From Gordonia bronchialis DSM 43247 (GTDB taxonomy: Bacteria; Actinomycetota; Actinomycetes; Mycobacteriales; Mycobacteriaceae): 64,000 nt of DNA. The stretch is taken from positions 4,836,001-4,900,000 of the forward strand of contig NC_013441.1 of assembly GCF_000024785.1 (NCBI RefSeq), given 5' to 3'. This document shows positions 16,375 through 26,107 of this stretch, in pieces. The notes under the pieces were generated by a model. That model was not told the DNA's origin, made no database searches, and saw nothing but the letters and a program-made list of their open reading frames with translations. How positions within the stretch are numbered: the first letter of the stretch is position 1; every line of letters starts with the position of its first letter. The translations under genes and the position numbers were made by a program.

Positions 16375-17226
16375 ATGCGGTACGGCATCTGCATCCTGCC
16401 CGACCAGCCGTGGTCGGCGGCGCGGCCACTGTGGCAGCGTGCCGAAGAGATGGGGTTTCACCACGCGTGGACCTATGACCACATGGTGTGGGGCGGACTG
16501 CCCGATTCGCAGTGGTTCTCCTGTGTCCCGACGCTGACCGCTGCAGCCGCGGTGACCTCCCGGATCAAGCTCGGCCCCTACGTGACCTCCCCCAATTTCC
16601 GTCACCCGGCTGCGTTCTCACGCGAGGTGCAGACGCTCACCGACATCTCCGACGGTCGGCTCATGGTGGGCCTCGGCGTCGGCGGCACCCCCGATGACAA
16701 GATCCTGGGCCAGCCGAAACTGGCAGTGCGTCAACGGGTCGACCGATTCCAGGAGTTCGTCGAGGTTCTGGATCGGACGCTGTCCGAGGATCACGTCAGT
16801 ATCGACGGCACCTACTTCCGGACCGACGACATGCGGCTCGTGGGCGGCTCGGTCCGAGCGCGCGTCCCGCTGCTGCTGGCCGGAAACGGTCCGCGCTCAG
16901 TTCGTTTCGCCGCCCGGCACGGGGACGGGTGGATCACCACCGGCTCACCGTCGGAAACCATCGACGACTGGTTCGACGCGGTGGCCCGCAGCGTCGATGT
17001 TCTGCGGGAGGCACGCGCCGGCGACGACGCCCCGTTCGACACCTACCTCAGCCTCGACGCGTCGCCCCGCAACGCGCTCGAGAGCGTCGGGTTCTTCGAC
17101 GACCTGGTCGGCCGCGCAACCGAACTCGGATTCTCCGACGTGGTGGTGCACTGGCCCCGAAAGACCGAACCCTACCGCGCTCCGCTCGCTGTTCTCGAAC
17201 AGATCGCGTCGCGCGGGCTGCGGTGA
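16375..17226 (+). CDS. LLM class flavin-dependent oxidoreductase
   Basis: 283 residues with the luciferase-like (bacterial luciferase/F420) TIM-barrel: RAEEMGFHHAWTYDHMVWGG near 22-42, IKLGPYVTSPNFRHPA near 63-78, and DGRLMVGLGVGGT near 92-104. In mycolate actinobacteria many members use F420 rather than FMN, and this cannot be resolved here. The start is three bases after the MmpL stop, so translation is likely coupled. An oxidoreductase acting on the MmpL cargo, or one unrelated and simply co-transcribed, are both possible. The C-terminus is followed almost at once by a convergent membrane-protein gene. Confidence 0.88.
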   Translation: MRYGICILPDQPWSAARPLWQRAEEMGFHHAWTYDHMVWGGLPDSQWFSCVPTLTAAAAVTSRIKLGPYVTSPNFRHPAAFSREVQTLTDISDGRLMVGLGVGGTPDDKILGQPKLAVRQRVDRFQEFVEVLDRTLSEDHVSIDGTYFRTDDMRLVGGSVRARVPLLLAGNGPRSVRFAARHGDGWITTGSPSETIDDWFDAVARSVDVLREARAGDDAPFDTYLSLDASPRNALESVGFFDDLVGRATELGFSDVVVHWPRKTEPYRAPLAVLEQIASRGLR

Positions 17227-17241
17227 GTGGAGCCGGACCGG

Positions 17242-17727
17242 TCAGCAGATGGCGGCGACGCGCGACTTCGCGATGAGTCCCTGCACGCCGAGACTGACCG
17301 CCAGGTAGATGAGCAGCGTCGCCCCGTCCAATCCACTCAGCCCGTGCCCCACGCCTTCGCCGAAGACGACCGGTACGCCGATGCTCAGGGCGACATGTGC
17401 GGCGATCGCCGCGAACCACAGCACGACCGTGACCGCGGTACCCTTCCTGACCATGATCCCGCTGGTGTTGCGGTAGATCCGCATGCTGTGGGCGCGGGGA
17501 ACGGCGATCGCGGCGGCGACCACGAAGCCGAGGAGGACCGCGGTGATGGCTCCGGCGGTGAGGTGCGGTCCGGACTTCAGGTAGTCGGCGGTTTCGATGA
17601 CCCCGATGATGCCGAGAATCATCGGCAGCTTGACCGGGTTGTCCTTGATCGGACGCTCGGTGGTCTGCCGGTACAGGATGAATCCGACGGCGGCCACGGC
17701 GATGAGTGCGGTGCTGATGTAGTTCAT
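17242..17727 (-). CDS. Small membrane protein, CcdC/DUF1453-like
   Basis: 161 residues with four or five hydrophobic helices: NYISTALIAVAAVGFILYRQ, PVKLPMILGIIGVIETADYL, AITAVLLGFVVAAAIAVPRA and two near the C-terminus. The segment RQTTERPIKDNPVKLPMIL after the first helix resembles the conserved basic-proline stretch of CcdC/DUF1453 proteins, but the assignment is tentative. It is divergent from a sensor kinase across ~115 bases that contain a duplicated GGGTTGAT string (17771 and 17783). A target or partner of that two-component system is a reasonable inference. Start ATG 17727; an in-frame ATG lies at 17733. Confidence 0.65.
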   Translation of the reverse strand: MNYISTALIAVAAVGFILYRQTTERPIKDNPVKLPMILGIIGVIETADYLKSGPHLTAGAITAVLLGFVVAAAIAVPRAHSMRIYRNTSGIMVRKGTAVTVVLWFAAIAAHVALSIGVPVVFGEGVGHGLSGLDGATLLIYLAVSLGVQGLIAKSRVAAIC

Positions 17728-17828
17728 ACCCATCAGGCTCGCGCGCCGACGACGCCCGGCCATCAACCCCAGGGTTGATCCCGGGTTGATTCGCGGGTCG
17801 AGAAGCCGACCCGGGCCGCGGGGCCCGT

Positions 17829-17834
17829 TAGCGT
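17829..17834 (+). promoter_or_regulatory. -10 box TAGCGT, leaderless promoter of the sensor kinase
   Basis: TAGCGT is followed by seven bases and then GTG 17842. This makes 17842 the likely start rather than the in-frame GTG at 17833, which lies inside the -10 box. Confidence 0.55.
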
Positions 17835-17841
17835 GAAGTAC

Positions 17842-19008
17842 GTGCCACTCCCCGACATCCGCCGAACCCCCGACAGCGCGTTCCTGGCCACCCTGCTCGC
17901 CATCGCCGTTGCCGTGGCCGTCGGCGCCGACTACCCGGATACCGTCGTGTGGCGGGCCGTGCCCGGGGCGATCGCCGGTGGGGTGCTCGCAGTGACGCTC
18001 ATCCGATCCGGCTGGTTCGGCCCGCGCGGCTTCGTCGTCGGCCCGTCGAGTGGCTGGCCGATCATGCTGACGATGTGGGCCTCGGCACTGGTGTGCACCG
18101 TGGCATTCTCCGGCGGCGCGACGCTGTGGATCGGCTACATCGCCATGGTTGCCGCGGCCAACGCCCCCGGTGGGCTGGCCACCGGTGTCACCCTCGCGGC
18201 ACCGGTGATGGGTGCACTGGCCTGGCGCAGCTTCTCCCTGGACCATTCCGGGTCCACGATGCTGGTCAATCTGCTGGCCGCCGCGCTGGCCTTCGTGTAC
18301 GTGCAGACCCGGCGTCGACGACGCGAGGCCGAGGAGCTCGCCGCCGCACAGCGCGAGGTGATCGAGGTCGAACGGACACGGGCGCTGGCCGCCGACCACC
18401 AGCGTGAGGTGGCCGCCCGCCTGCACGACGTACTCGCCCATACCCTTTCGGGACTCATCGTCACACTGCAGGGCGCCTCGCTGATGGCCCGGCAGCAGCA
18501 GGTCGCCACCGAGCTCGACGACAAGCTGCGCACGGCCGTCGCGCTGGCGCGGGACGGGCTGCACGAGGCGCGCGATGCCGTCGAATCGTTGCGTGAGCCC
18601 GTCATCTCCACCGCCGAACCGATCGGCGACTGGCTGCGACGTACCGTCGGACGGCTCAGTACGGCAACGGGTCTCGACGTCACCGTCGTCGGCGATCCGG
18701 ACCTGATCTCCCCGTCCTGGCAGAATCTGGCTCGCTCGGTCCTGATGGAGGGTCTGACCAATTCCCTCCGGCACGCCGCCGGGGCCCCGGTACGGATCTC
18801 CATCGACGGTTCCGAGGTCACCGTCGTCTCCGACGCCGGTGGGCGCGCACTCGTGGATCGCGAACACCCCAGCGGTGGCCACGGACTATCCGGTCTGGCC
18901 GAACGTGTCAGTGCCGCAGGTGGCCTCCTGCGGTACGGTCCGACCGCTGACGGGTTCACACTGAACATGCGGATGACCACGAACGACGACGAGGGTGGCG
19001 CACAGTGA
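17842..19008 (+). CDS. Sensor histidine kinase, NarL/LiaS type
   Basis: 388 residues. Five or so N-terminal membrane helices (1-150) without a large extracytoplasmic loop are followed by a coiled segment (RRRREAEELAAAQREVIEVE). Next comes the HisKA_3 dimerisation helix with the phospho-acceptor in RLHDVLAHTLSG (about His195). The C-terminal ATPase domain shows LMEGLTNSLRHA and GGHGLSGLAERV, the N and G boxes. An intramembrane-sensing design of this kind commonly monitors the cell envelope. The stop overlaps the response-regulator start by four bases. The start is set by the -10 box seven bases upstream. Confidence 0.9.
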   Translation: MPLPDIRRTPDSAFLATLLAIAVAVAVGADYPDTVVWRAVPGAIAGGVLAVTLIRSGWFGPRGFVVGPSSGWPIMLTMWASALVCTVAFSGGATLWIGYIAMVAAANAPGGLATGVTLAAPVMGALAWRSFSLDHSGSTMLVNLLAAALAFVYVQTRRRRREAEELAAAQREVIEVERTRALAADHQREVAARLHDVLAHTLSGLIVTLQGASLMARQQQVATELDDKLRTAVALARDGLHEARDAVESLREPVISTAEPIGDWLRRTVGRLSTATGLDVTVVGDPDLISPSWQNLARSVLMEGLTNSLRHAAGAPVRISIDGSEVTVVSDAGGRALVDREHPSGGHGLSGLAERVSAAGGLLRYGPTADGFTLNMRMTTNDDEGGAQ

Positions 19009-19646
19009 CGGTACGGGTGGTGATCGCCGACGACCAGACCGTCGTCCGTGAGGGTCTGCGTTCGATGCTCGGGCTGCTCGACACCCTGGACGTGGTCGGG
19101 GTGGCCGCCTCCGGCGAAGAGGCACTCGAACTGGTCGACGAGACCGAGCCCGACGTCCTGCTCACCGACCTGCGCATGCCGGGTATCGGTGGCGTCGAGG
19201 CGATCTCGCGCCTGGTGGCATCGGGTTCGTCCACCCGCGCCGTCGCTCTCACCACCTATGACGACGACGCCACGATCCTCGCCGCCCTGTCGGCCGGCGC
19301 CTTGGGGTTCCTCAACAAGGACGCCGATCCGGAGACCATCGAGGCCGCTCTCGTCTCAGCCGCCGCCGGCCGTTCTCTGCTCGACGAGAAGGCGTTGCGC
19401 GCGTTGATGTCCCGTGGACGGTCGGCTGATGACCCACCCCGCCGAACACCTCCGGACGGGCTCACCGAGCGCGAGGTCGAGGTGATCGCGTTGATCGCCG
19501 AGGGGTTGTCGAATCAACAGATCGCGACCCGACTCGTCGTGAGCCTGAGCACCGTCAAGACCCACATCAATCACATCCTGGCCAAGACCGCGTGCCGAGA
19601 CCGAGCGGCCCTGGTGAGCTACGCCTTTCGCCATCACCTGACGTGA
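19005..19646 (+). CDS. Response regulator, NarL/LuxR family
   Basis: 213 residues. The receiver domain has the acidic pair in IADDQ, phospho-acceptor Asp55 (VLLTDLRMPG), the switch Thr in ALTTYDDD and Lys105 in GFLNKDAD. A linker leads to a LuxR helix-turn-helix (LTEREVEVIALIAEGLSNQQ, then STVKTHINHILAK). It is the cognate partner of the overlapping sensor kinase. The DUF1453-like membrane protein divergent from the operon is the nearest possible target, along with the operon itself. The stop is 19 bases from the convergent LysE-family gene, with no obvious terminator between them. Confidence 0.93.
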   Translation: MTVRVVIADDQTVVREGLRSMLGLLDTLDVVGVAASGEEALELVDETEPDVLLTDLRMPGIGGVEAISRLVASGSSTRAVALTTYDDDATILAALSAGALGFLNKDADPETIEAALVSAAAGRSLLDEKALRALMSRGRSADDPPRRTPPDGLTEREVEVIALIAEGLSNQQIATRLVVSLSTVKTHINHILAKTACRDRAALVSYAFRHHLT

Positions 19647-19664
19647 CTCACCCACAGCACAGCG

Positions 19665-20285
19665 CTACGCCGACAACAGCAGCGCCGCACCCATGCCCAC
19701 CATCACCACGGCCACCCCACCGTCGAGGATCTTCCACGCCCGGGGGCTCGAGAACACCTTCGACAGCCGACCCGCCCCGTGGCCGAGCGAGGTGAACCAC
19801 AGGACGCTGGCCGCACACGCGCCAATCGCGAAGGCCCACTTGCCGTTTCCGTGGCTGGTGGCGATGGCGCCCATCGTGAGCACGGTGTCGAGGTAGACGT
19901 GCGGGTTGAGCCAGGTGAGCGCCAGCGCGGTGGCCACCGCCGCCCACCGGCTCATCGTGGCGGCCTCGTCGGCGTTGGCGATAATGGCCGCATCGCTGCG
20001 CAGACACCGCTTGGCGGCCATCAGACCGAGGACGACGATGTAGGCGCCACCGGCGAGCTTGGCGAAGGTCACCACACCGGGGTGGGCGGCGACGAGCGCG
20101 CCGAGGCCCGCAACACCCGCCACGATCAGCACCACGTCGGACACCGCGCACACCGCCACCACCGCAGCCGTGTGTGACCGGCGCACCCCCTGCTGCAGCA
20201 GGAAGATGTTCTGCGGTCCGATCGCGATGATCAGACCGGCACCGGTCAGCAGGCCCGCCAGCGCGGGCATCACGTACGTGGTCAC
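19665..20285 (-). CDS. LysE/ArgO family amino-acid exporter
   Basis: 206 residues with six hydrophobic segments. The family signature IAIGPQNIFLLQQGVRRSH is near residues 21-39 and TWLNPHVYLDT near 130-140. These proteins export basic amino acids such as lysine and arginine. The usual divergent LysG/ArgP regulator is absent here. The GTG at 20285 is preceded by TAGCGT with eight bases between (20294-20299), another leaderless-type promoter. The GTGACGTGAC-like bases around the start form a small dyad. An MFS exporter gene ends 58 bases upstream on the same strand. Confidence 0.9.
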   Translation of the reverse strand: MTTYVMPALAGLLTGAGLIIAIGPQNIFLLQQGVRRSHTAAVVAVCAVSDVVLIVAGVAGLGALVAAHPGVVTFAKLAGGAYIVVLGLMAAKRCLRSDAAIIANADEAATMSRWAAVATALALTWLNPHVYLDTVLTMGAIATSHGNGKWAFAIGACAASVLWFTSLGHGAGRLSKVFSSPRAWKILDGGVAVVMVGMGAALLLSA

Positions 20286-20343
20286 GTCACCCCACGCTAG
20301 GGAGCCTGCGATCAGCAGTCCAGCGAATGTTTCTGATGATTCA

Positions 20344-21672
20344 TTAGCTGATCTTCATCTCGCGGGCGTGGCCGGATTCCGGATCGACCACCGAGACGAC
20401 ATCATTGATGGGATGCCGCACCTCGTCGCGCCACAGACGTGCCGCAAGATAGAAGCCGAGGGCGACCGGTACCGGCAGCAGGCCCGCCAGAATGAACGTG
20501 GTGGTCAGCCCGAGGAGGTGGCTGACAGGGGCCGCGATCGCCATCGACACCGGCATCAACGCCACCGAGACAAAGAAGTCCAGGCTGGCCACCCGGCCGA
20601 GCAGTGCCGGCGGGACGCGACGCTGCAGCAAGGTTCCCCACAGCACCATCGGACCGTCGAAGAGCACGCCCATCGCGAAGCCGGCCAGCACGAACAACCA
20701 GGTGTGCTCGGCCAGGCCCATCAGGACCAGTGGCACGCTGGAGAAGCCCCAGACCGCGAACATGACCGTGAGATACCGGCGTGGCATCGGGATCGACGCG
20801 AACACCAGGGAGGCGATCGCGGCGCCGGCACCGAATCCGGCCAGCACCAGGGCGTGATCCGACGCCCCGCCGTCGGCGCGCTCGCGCAGAGCGAAGGGGA
20901 CGAGCACCTCTATGGGACCCATGGTGGCGAGCACGAGGACGCAGGCGAAGAACAGGGTCGCCCACAGCCACGGTGTCCGCCACAGGTAGGCGAAACCTTC
21001 GGAGACATCGGTGATGACGCCACGAATCGGGTTGCCGGTCAGTCGTTCCGCATCGTCGCGACGCAGGGAGACCGGGTCCATCCACACATAGAACAGAGCT
21101 GATGTGATGGACGCGATCGCCGCCAGCAGAACCGCGGGGCCCGGTGCCGTCGCGGCGATGACCGCACCGGCGATCATCGGGCCGACGGCCTGGAACACGA
21201 CGGGTCGCAGGAATCCCTCGATTCCGTTGGCCGCCTGCAGTTCTGACGGCGCAACGATACTCGGCAGCAGCGCCGAATAGGCGGGGTAGTACATGCCGGT
21301 GGTGACGCCGCCCAGCACGGCCGCGGCCACCACATGCCACAGCGACAACGCCCTCAGAACCGACGCGAGACCCACCAGCCCGAAGGCGATCAGTTTGACG
21401 GCCTCGAGCCCGATCATGATGACGCGCTGTGAAACACGGTCGGTGAGAACACCTCCCGCCAGCGTGGACACCACCATGCCGACTGCGGCGGCGCCGGTGG
21501 CCAGCGACACCTGCGCCGGTCCGCCACCGAGGTCGATGACCTGCCACACCACCGCGATGGTCCACACCCCGTCGGCGAACATCGCCAGCACCAGACCCAT
21601 CGCGAGCAGCCGGTACTGCCGCCGCGCGAACGGTGCCAGGGCCCGGGGCAGGCGGTGATCGGAGATGGTCAT
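20344..21672 (-). CDS. MFS transporter, EntS/MFS_3-like
   Basis: 442 residues with about twelve hydrophobic helices and a polar central loop near 200-220 ([16 protein letters not shown]). The loop [15 protein letters not shown] near 72-87 is the MFS motif-A position. The overall pattern matches the MFS_3/enterobactin-exporter-like group, which exports siderophores, macrolides or small peptides. No siderophore genes are nearby, so the substrate is unknown. The ATG at 21672 is preferred over a GTG two codons earlier. It is transcribed in the same direction as ku, whose stop is 53 bases upstream. Confidence 0.88.
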   Translation of the reverse strand: MTISDHRLPRALAPFARRQYRLLAMGLVLAMFADGVWTIAVVWQVIDLGGGPAQVSLATGAAAVGMVVSTLAGGVLTDRVSQRVIMIGLEAVKLIAFGLVGLASVLRALSLWHVVAAAVLGGVTTGMYYPAYSALLPSIVAPSELQAANGIEGFLRPVVFQAVGPMIAGAVIAATAPGPAVLLAAIASITSALFYVWMDPVSLRRDDAERLTGNPIRGVITDVSEGFAYLWRTPWLWATLFFACVLVLATMGPIEVLVPFALRERADGGASDHALVLAGFGAGAAIASLVFASIPMPRRYLTVMFAVWGFSSVPLVLMGLAEHTWLFVLAGFAMGVLFDGPMVLWGTLLQRRVPPALLGRVASLDFFVSVALMPVSMAIAAPVSHLLGLTTTFILAGLLPVPVALGFYLAARLWRDEVRHPINDVVSVVDPESGHAREMKIS

Positions 21673-21724
21673 ACCCACGAGCTTGCCTCACACCGGCGGG
21701 CCGCGGCCAGCGAGTTTTCTCCGG

Positions 21725-22666
21725 TCAGCTCGCCTTGCGGGAGGTCTTCTTCGCGGTGGACTTGGTGGCCGTGCTCTTCTTGGCGGCAGCCTTCTTGGCC
21801 GGCGCCTTCTTCGCAGCGGCCTTCTTGGCCGGCGCCTTCTTCGGGGCGGCCTTCTTGGCCGGTGCCTTGTCCTCGTCGCTGTCGTCGGCCGGGCGGTCCT
21901 TCACCGATGCACGCAGCGCCGCGAGCAGATCGGCGACCTCCGAGTCCTCGTCGACCGGCTCCTCGTCGTCGGAGGTCGGGAACGCCTCGGTCCCCTCGGC
22001 TTTGGCCTCGATGAGCTTGGACAACTCCTTCTGGTAGGTGTCCTCGAACTCGCTCGGGTCGTAGTCCTTGGCCATCGTCTCGATCAGCGACGACGCCATC
22101 TGCAGTTCCTGGTCACGGATGCTGATGTCCTCGTCGAGGAACCCGAAGTCGGGTTTGCGTACCTCGTCGGGCCACAGCAGCGTCTGCAATGTCATCACGC
22201 CGTCGACGACGCGCAGCGCCGCCATCCGGGTGCGGTTGCGAAGGGTGAACGAGGTGATGGCGAGGCGGTCGGTCTCCTCGAGTGCCTTGGCCAACAGGGC
22301 ATAAGCCTTGGGCGACTTGGAGGCCGGTTCCAGGTAGTAGGGCTTGTCGAAGTAGATCGGGTCCACCTGATCGACCGGCACGAACTCCAGGATCGAGATC
22401 TCCGGGCTCTTCTGCACCGGCAACGACGACAGGTCGTCCTTGGTGAGGATGACCGTCTCACCGGAGTCCGTTTCGTAGGCGTTGGCGATGTCGGAGTAGT
22501 CCACCTCGGTGTCGGTGCCCTCACGGACGCGGCGATAGCGGATCCGGGTGCCGTCCTTGGAGTCCACCTGAAACGACTTGCGGTCGTGGCTTTCCGTCGC
22601 GGAATACACCTTGACCGGCACATTCACCAGACCAAAGCTGAGATCGCCCTTCCAGATCGAGCGCAT
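21725..22666 (-). CDS. ku: Ku homodimeric DNA end-binding protein
   Basis: 313 residues. The Ku core starts immediately ([20 protein letters not shown]) and runs to about residue 255 as the ring-forming bridge and arm region. A long tail of PAKK/AAKK repeats (about 265-313) is lysine-rich and should bind DNA, as in mycobacterial Ku proteins with extended C-termini. Ku binds double-strand ends and recruits LigD for non-homologous end joining. The gene is divergent from ligD with only 55 bases between starts, an arrangement that ensures joint expression. An in-frame ATG nine bases upstream (MGAMRS) is an alternative start. Confidence 0.96.
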   Translation of the reverse strand: MRSIWKGDLSFGLVNVPVKVYSATESHDRKSFQVDSKDGTRIRYRRVREGTDTEVDYSDIANAYETDSGETVILTKDDLSSLPVQKSPEISILEFVPVDQVDPIYFDKPYYLEPASKSPKAYALLAKALEETDRLAITSFTLRNRTRMAALRVVDGVMTLQTLLWPDEVRKPDFGFLDEDISIRDQELQMASSLIETMAKDYDPSEFEDTYQKELSKLIEAKAEGTEAFPTSDDEEPVDEDSEVADLLAALRASVKDRPADDSDEDKAPAKKAAPKKAPAKKAAAKKAPAKKAAAKKSTATKSTAKKTSRKAS

Positions 22667-22721
22667 GGCGCCCATTGTGCCACTTCGCACCCCATTCCGC
22701 GGAGAGGTGGACAATGGACGC

Positions 22722-25115
22722 ATGGCACCCGGTGACGGCACACACCTCGACGTCGACGGCCACCGGATCTCGATCACCAACCTGACCAAGGTGCTCTATC
22801 CGCAAACCGGGACACGCAAGTTCGAGGTCATCGACTATTACTCACGCATCGCCGACGTACTGCTTCCGCATCTGCGTGGCCGGCTCGTCACGCGCAAACG
22901 CTGGCCCAACGGTGTCGAATCCACCCCGTTCTTCGAGAAGGACATGCCCGAGAGTGCGCCCGCGTGGATCACCCGGCACGGCATCGAACACAGTCAGCGC
23001 GTCATCAACTACGCCGTGGTGGACTCGCGGGCGACGCTGGTCTGGCTCGCCCAGATGGCCGCACTGGAGTTACATGCGCACCAGTGGCGGTTGCCCGTCA
23101 TCGACGACGCGCTGCGGGCCAATCGGATGGTGCTCGACCTCGACCCCGGGCCGGGGGTCCCGCTCACCGAATGCGCGGCGGTGGCCCGGCTCATCCGCGA
23201 TCTGCTCGCCGACGCCGGGATGGACACCTACCCGGTCACCAGCGGCGGCAAGGGAATTCACGTCTACGCTCGACTCCCCCGGCCGGTGTCACCGGATGCC
23301 GCGCGCACGCTGGCCAAGGAGATCGCCACCCGACTCAGTCGAGAGCATCCCGACACCATCACCGCGACGATGGCGAAAACCCATCGGGAACAACGGATCT
23401 TCATCGACTGGAGTCAGAACAGCGGTTCCAAGACGACGCTGTCGCCGTATTCATTGCGCGGTCGCGAACAACCCTGGGTCGCCGCGCCCCGTACCTGGGA
23501 CGAACTCGACGATCCCGGCCTTGATCAGTTGCTCTACACCGACGTCCTCGACCGCGTCGACGAGCGCGGCGATCTGCTCGACGGCCTCGACGACGACTAC
23601 CCGGCGTCCGGCCCACCATCCGAGCAAACCGAAGTGCACACCCCAAGGCCCCCAACCGAAGACAGCACCGGCACCGACGATCGACAGGTCATCAACCTGC
23701 GCGAGTACCGCCGCAAACGCGACGCGGCGAAGACACCCGAACCGTTCGGAGACGAGAGCCATCAGAGCCGGACAGCCCAAACCGCCGCCCCCAGCGGCGA
23801 TCCCATCTTCGTCATCCAGGAGCATCACGCACGACGGTTGCACTACGACTTCCGTCTCGAACACGACGGCGTCCTGGTGTCCTGGGCGGTGCCGAAGAAT
23901 CTGCCGACCGACCCGGACCAGAACCGGCTGGCCGTCCGGACCGAGGATCATCCGATGGACTACGCCGATTTCGAGGGCGACATCCCGGCCGGCGAGTACG
24001 GCGGCGGGCACGTATCCATCTGGGATCGAGGCACTTTCACCACCGAGAAGTGGCGGGAGAAGGAGATCATCGTCCGGCTGGCCGGGGAGCGGGTGCAGGG
24101 GCGGTACGCCCTGATCAAGACCGGCGACAAGAACTGGCTCGCACATCTGATGAGTGACGAACCGCGCCCCATCGTCCCCGACAGCCTCTCCGACCCAAGG
24201 CCGATGCTGGCCACCGACGAGGACATCGAGGGACTCTCCGAATCCGAGTGGGCCTTCGAGGGCAAGTGGGACGGATACCGAATCCTGTTGCGTTACATCG
24301 GTGGCGAACTCCGCCTGACCTCTCGATCGGGTATCGACATGACCCGCGACTTCCCCGAGATCGCCGAGATCACCGAGCATCTCGGCCTCCTCGACGTGGT
24401 CCTCGACGGCGAGGTGGTGGCCCTCGATTCCACCGGCCGCACCAACTTCACCCTGCTGACCTCGCGCAACCACACCGATGAGCCATATACGTTGCGGCTC
24501 TACCTGTTCGACATCCTTTACCTCAACGGCGCGTCGCTCCTGCGCAAGACCTGGACGCAGCGGCGCGAACTCCTCGAGGAGCTCGCGCCGGCCTTCCGCC
24601 ACTCCCGCTACGTCGAGGTGCCACCCCTGCTCCCCGGTCCGGGCCAGGTGGCTGCCGACCACAGTCGCGAACACAACATGGAAGGTGTTGTGGCCAAACG
24701 CCGTTCCTCCATCTACCAGCAGGGCCGACGGTCCGCGTCGTGGCTCAAGCACAAGAACTGGAGCGACATCGAAGTCGTCATCGGCGGGTGGCGACCCGGC
24801 CGCGGATCACGGGAGAACACCATCGGGTCGCTGCTCTTGGGCCTGCCGGAGGAAACCGGCCTGCGCTATGTGGGGCGCGTCGGAACCGGATTCACCGACG
24901 CCGCGCTGGCCTCCCTCGCCCAGGAACTCGAACCCCTGCGGATCTCACGGTCGCCGTTCCTGGAGAAGCTCGACCGCCCGGTCGCGTCGACGGCGATCTG
25001 GGTGCTCCCCAAGATCGTCGGCGAGGTCCGGTTCATGGACTGGACCACCACCGGCCACCTCCGACACCCGAGCTGGCGCGGCATCCGGCGTGACAAACTG
25101 CCCGGCGACCTGTGA
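22722..25115 (+). CDS. ligD: ATP-dependent DNA ligase D (polymerase-phosphoesterase-ligase)
   Basis: 797 residues in the mycobacterial domain order. The primase-like polymerase (about 1-300) has the DxD metal motif in MVLDLDPGPG and the loop SGGKGIHVYARL. A variable linker follows (300-360), then the 3'-phosphoesterase with HHARRLHYDFRLEHDG and SWAVPKNLP (about 365-490). The adenylating ligase domain carries the nucleophile Lys515 in EGKWDGYR and the later EGVVAKRRSS and WLKHKN motifs, with an OB-fold C-terminus. It fills and seals breaks with Ku in non-homologous end joining. The start ATG 22722 follows GGAGAGG; ku lies divergently upstream. Confidence 0.96.
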   Translation: MAPGDGTHLDVDGHRISITNLTKVLYPQTGTRKFEVIDYYSRIADVLLPHLRGRLVTRKRWPNGVESTPFFEKDMPESAPAWITRHGIEHSQRVINYAVVDSRATLVWLAQMAALELHAHQWRLPVIDDALRANRMVLDLDPGPGVPLTECAAVARLIRDLLADAGMDTYPVTSGGKGIHVYARLPRPVSPDAARTLAKEIATRLSREHPDTITATMAKTHREQRIFIDWSQNSGSKTTLSPYSLRGREQPWVAAPRTWDELDDPGLDQLLYTDVLDRVDERGDLLDGLDDDYPASGPPSEQTEVHTPRPPTEDSTGTDDRQVINLREYRRKRDAAKTPEPFGDESHQSRTAQTAAPSGDPIFVIQEHHARRLHYDFRLEHDGVLVSWAVPKNLPTDPDQNRLAVRTEDHPMDYADFEGDIPAGEYGGGHVSIWDRGTFTTEKWREKEIIVRLAGERVQGRYALIKTGDKNWLAHLMSDEPRPIVPDSLSDPRPMLATDEDIEGLSESEWAFEGKWDGYRILLRYIGGELRLTSRSGIDMTRDFPEIAEITEHLGLLDVVLDGEVVALDSTGRTNFTLLTSRNHTDEPYTLRLYLFDILYLNGASLLRKTWTQRRELLEELAPAFRHSRYVEVPPLLPGPGQVAADHSREHNMEGVVAKRRSSIYQQGRRSASWLKHKNWSDIEVVIGGWRPGRGSRENTIGSLLLGLPEETGLRYVGRVGTGFTDAALASLAQELEPLRISRSPFLEKLDRPVASTAIWVLPKIVGEVRFMDWTTTGHLRHPSWRGIRRDKLPGDL

Positions 25116-25196
25116 CCCCGACCATCCCGCCCCCGACGACGTCCGACCCCCTCCGACCCCCGGCGATGTCCGACCCACGACGAGAGGAATCCGCAC

Positions 25197-25979
25197 ATGC
25201 CCGGTGAGACCATCACGATTTCTGCACCCGCCGGTGAGGCCGAGATGTATGTGGCCCGCCCCGACGAGTCCGGTGGCCCATGGCCGGGCGTTCTGTTCCT
25301 GGTGGACGCCATCGGCCTACGGCCGCAGACACGTTCGATGGCCGATCGCATCGCCTCCTGGGGCTACGTCGTCGCGGTGCCCAATCTGTTCTACCGCGAC
25401 GGCACGGCCGCCGAGGTGGCACCCGAGCACGACCTGCTCCGTCCCGAGGACCGGGAGGCGTTCTTCGCCGTCGCGACGCCCCGGGTGCGGGCGCTGACCG
25501 ACGAGATCGTCATACCCGATCTCCATTGCTATCTCGACACATTGTCGTCGCTGCCCGGCGTCGACGGCCCACATGTCGGCGTCACCGGCTATTGCATGGG
25601 CGGACGTCTGGCCCTGCTCGCTGCGCATGAACGCCCGCAACAGGTTTCGGCTGTCGGAGTGTTCCACGCCGGTGGCCTGGTGACGGACAACTCGGCCAGT
25701 CCACATCTGCATCTGTCCGGCATCGAGGCTTTTGTCCTCGCCATCCACGCCGACAACGACCACTCACTTCCCGCCACCGCCGTCGCACAGTTCGAGCACG
25801 CGTTGACCTCGAGTGGTGTCACCCATCACACGACCGTCTATCCCGGTGCCGCCCACGGCTACACGATGGCCGACACCTCGATGTATCACCACGAGGCTGC
25901 CGAGAATCACTTCAGTGAGTTGGAGGCACTGTTCGCGCGCACGCTTCCAGCGGCCAGCCCACCTCACGCCGCCGGGTAG
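25197..25979 (+). CDS. Dienelactone hydrolase family protein
   Basis: 260 residues, alpha/beta-hydrolase fold. The nucleophile is the cysteine in GYCMGGRLA (about residues 130-138), with the acid in HADNDHS and the histidine in GAAHGYTM, the Cys-Asp-His triad typical of this family. It hydrolyses dienelactones or related carboxylic esters, but no aromatic ring-cleavage genes are nearby, so the true substrate is open. The ATG 25197 has a GAGAGGAA ribosome site. The 81 bases after ligD hold short GTCCGACCC repeats and no gene. Confidence 0.88.
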   Translation: MPGETITISAPAGEAEMYVARPDESGGPWPGVLFLVDAIGLRPQTRSMADRIASWGYVVAVPNLFYRDGTAAEVAPEHDLLRPEDREAFFAVATPRVRALTDEIVIPDLHCYLDTLSSLPGVDGPHVGVTGYCMGGRLALLAAHERPQQVSAVGVFHAGGLVTDNSASPHLHLSGIEAFVLAIHADNDHSLPATAVAQFEHALTSSGVTHHTTVYPGAAHGYTMADTSMYHHEAAENHFSELEALFARTLPAASPPHAAG

Positions 25980-26107
25980 TCCGTGGGCGCTCTGGCGGGG
26001 TGGTCCGGCGTCCGCGACCCGATGGCCCCACCCCGCACCACCCTCGCGGCACCTGCATCCACCGACGCGGCTAGCCTCAGGGGAGTCAGTGACGTACAGG
26101 AGTACCC

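Noticed and set aside
21725..22037. Repeats encoding PAKK/AAKK in ku as a DNA-level tandem repeat element
   Set aside because: The repetition is explained by the lysine-rich Ku tail known in related proteins, so it is a coding feature, not a separate repeat.
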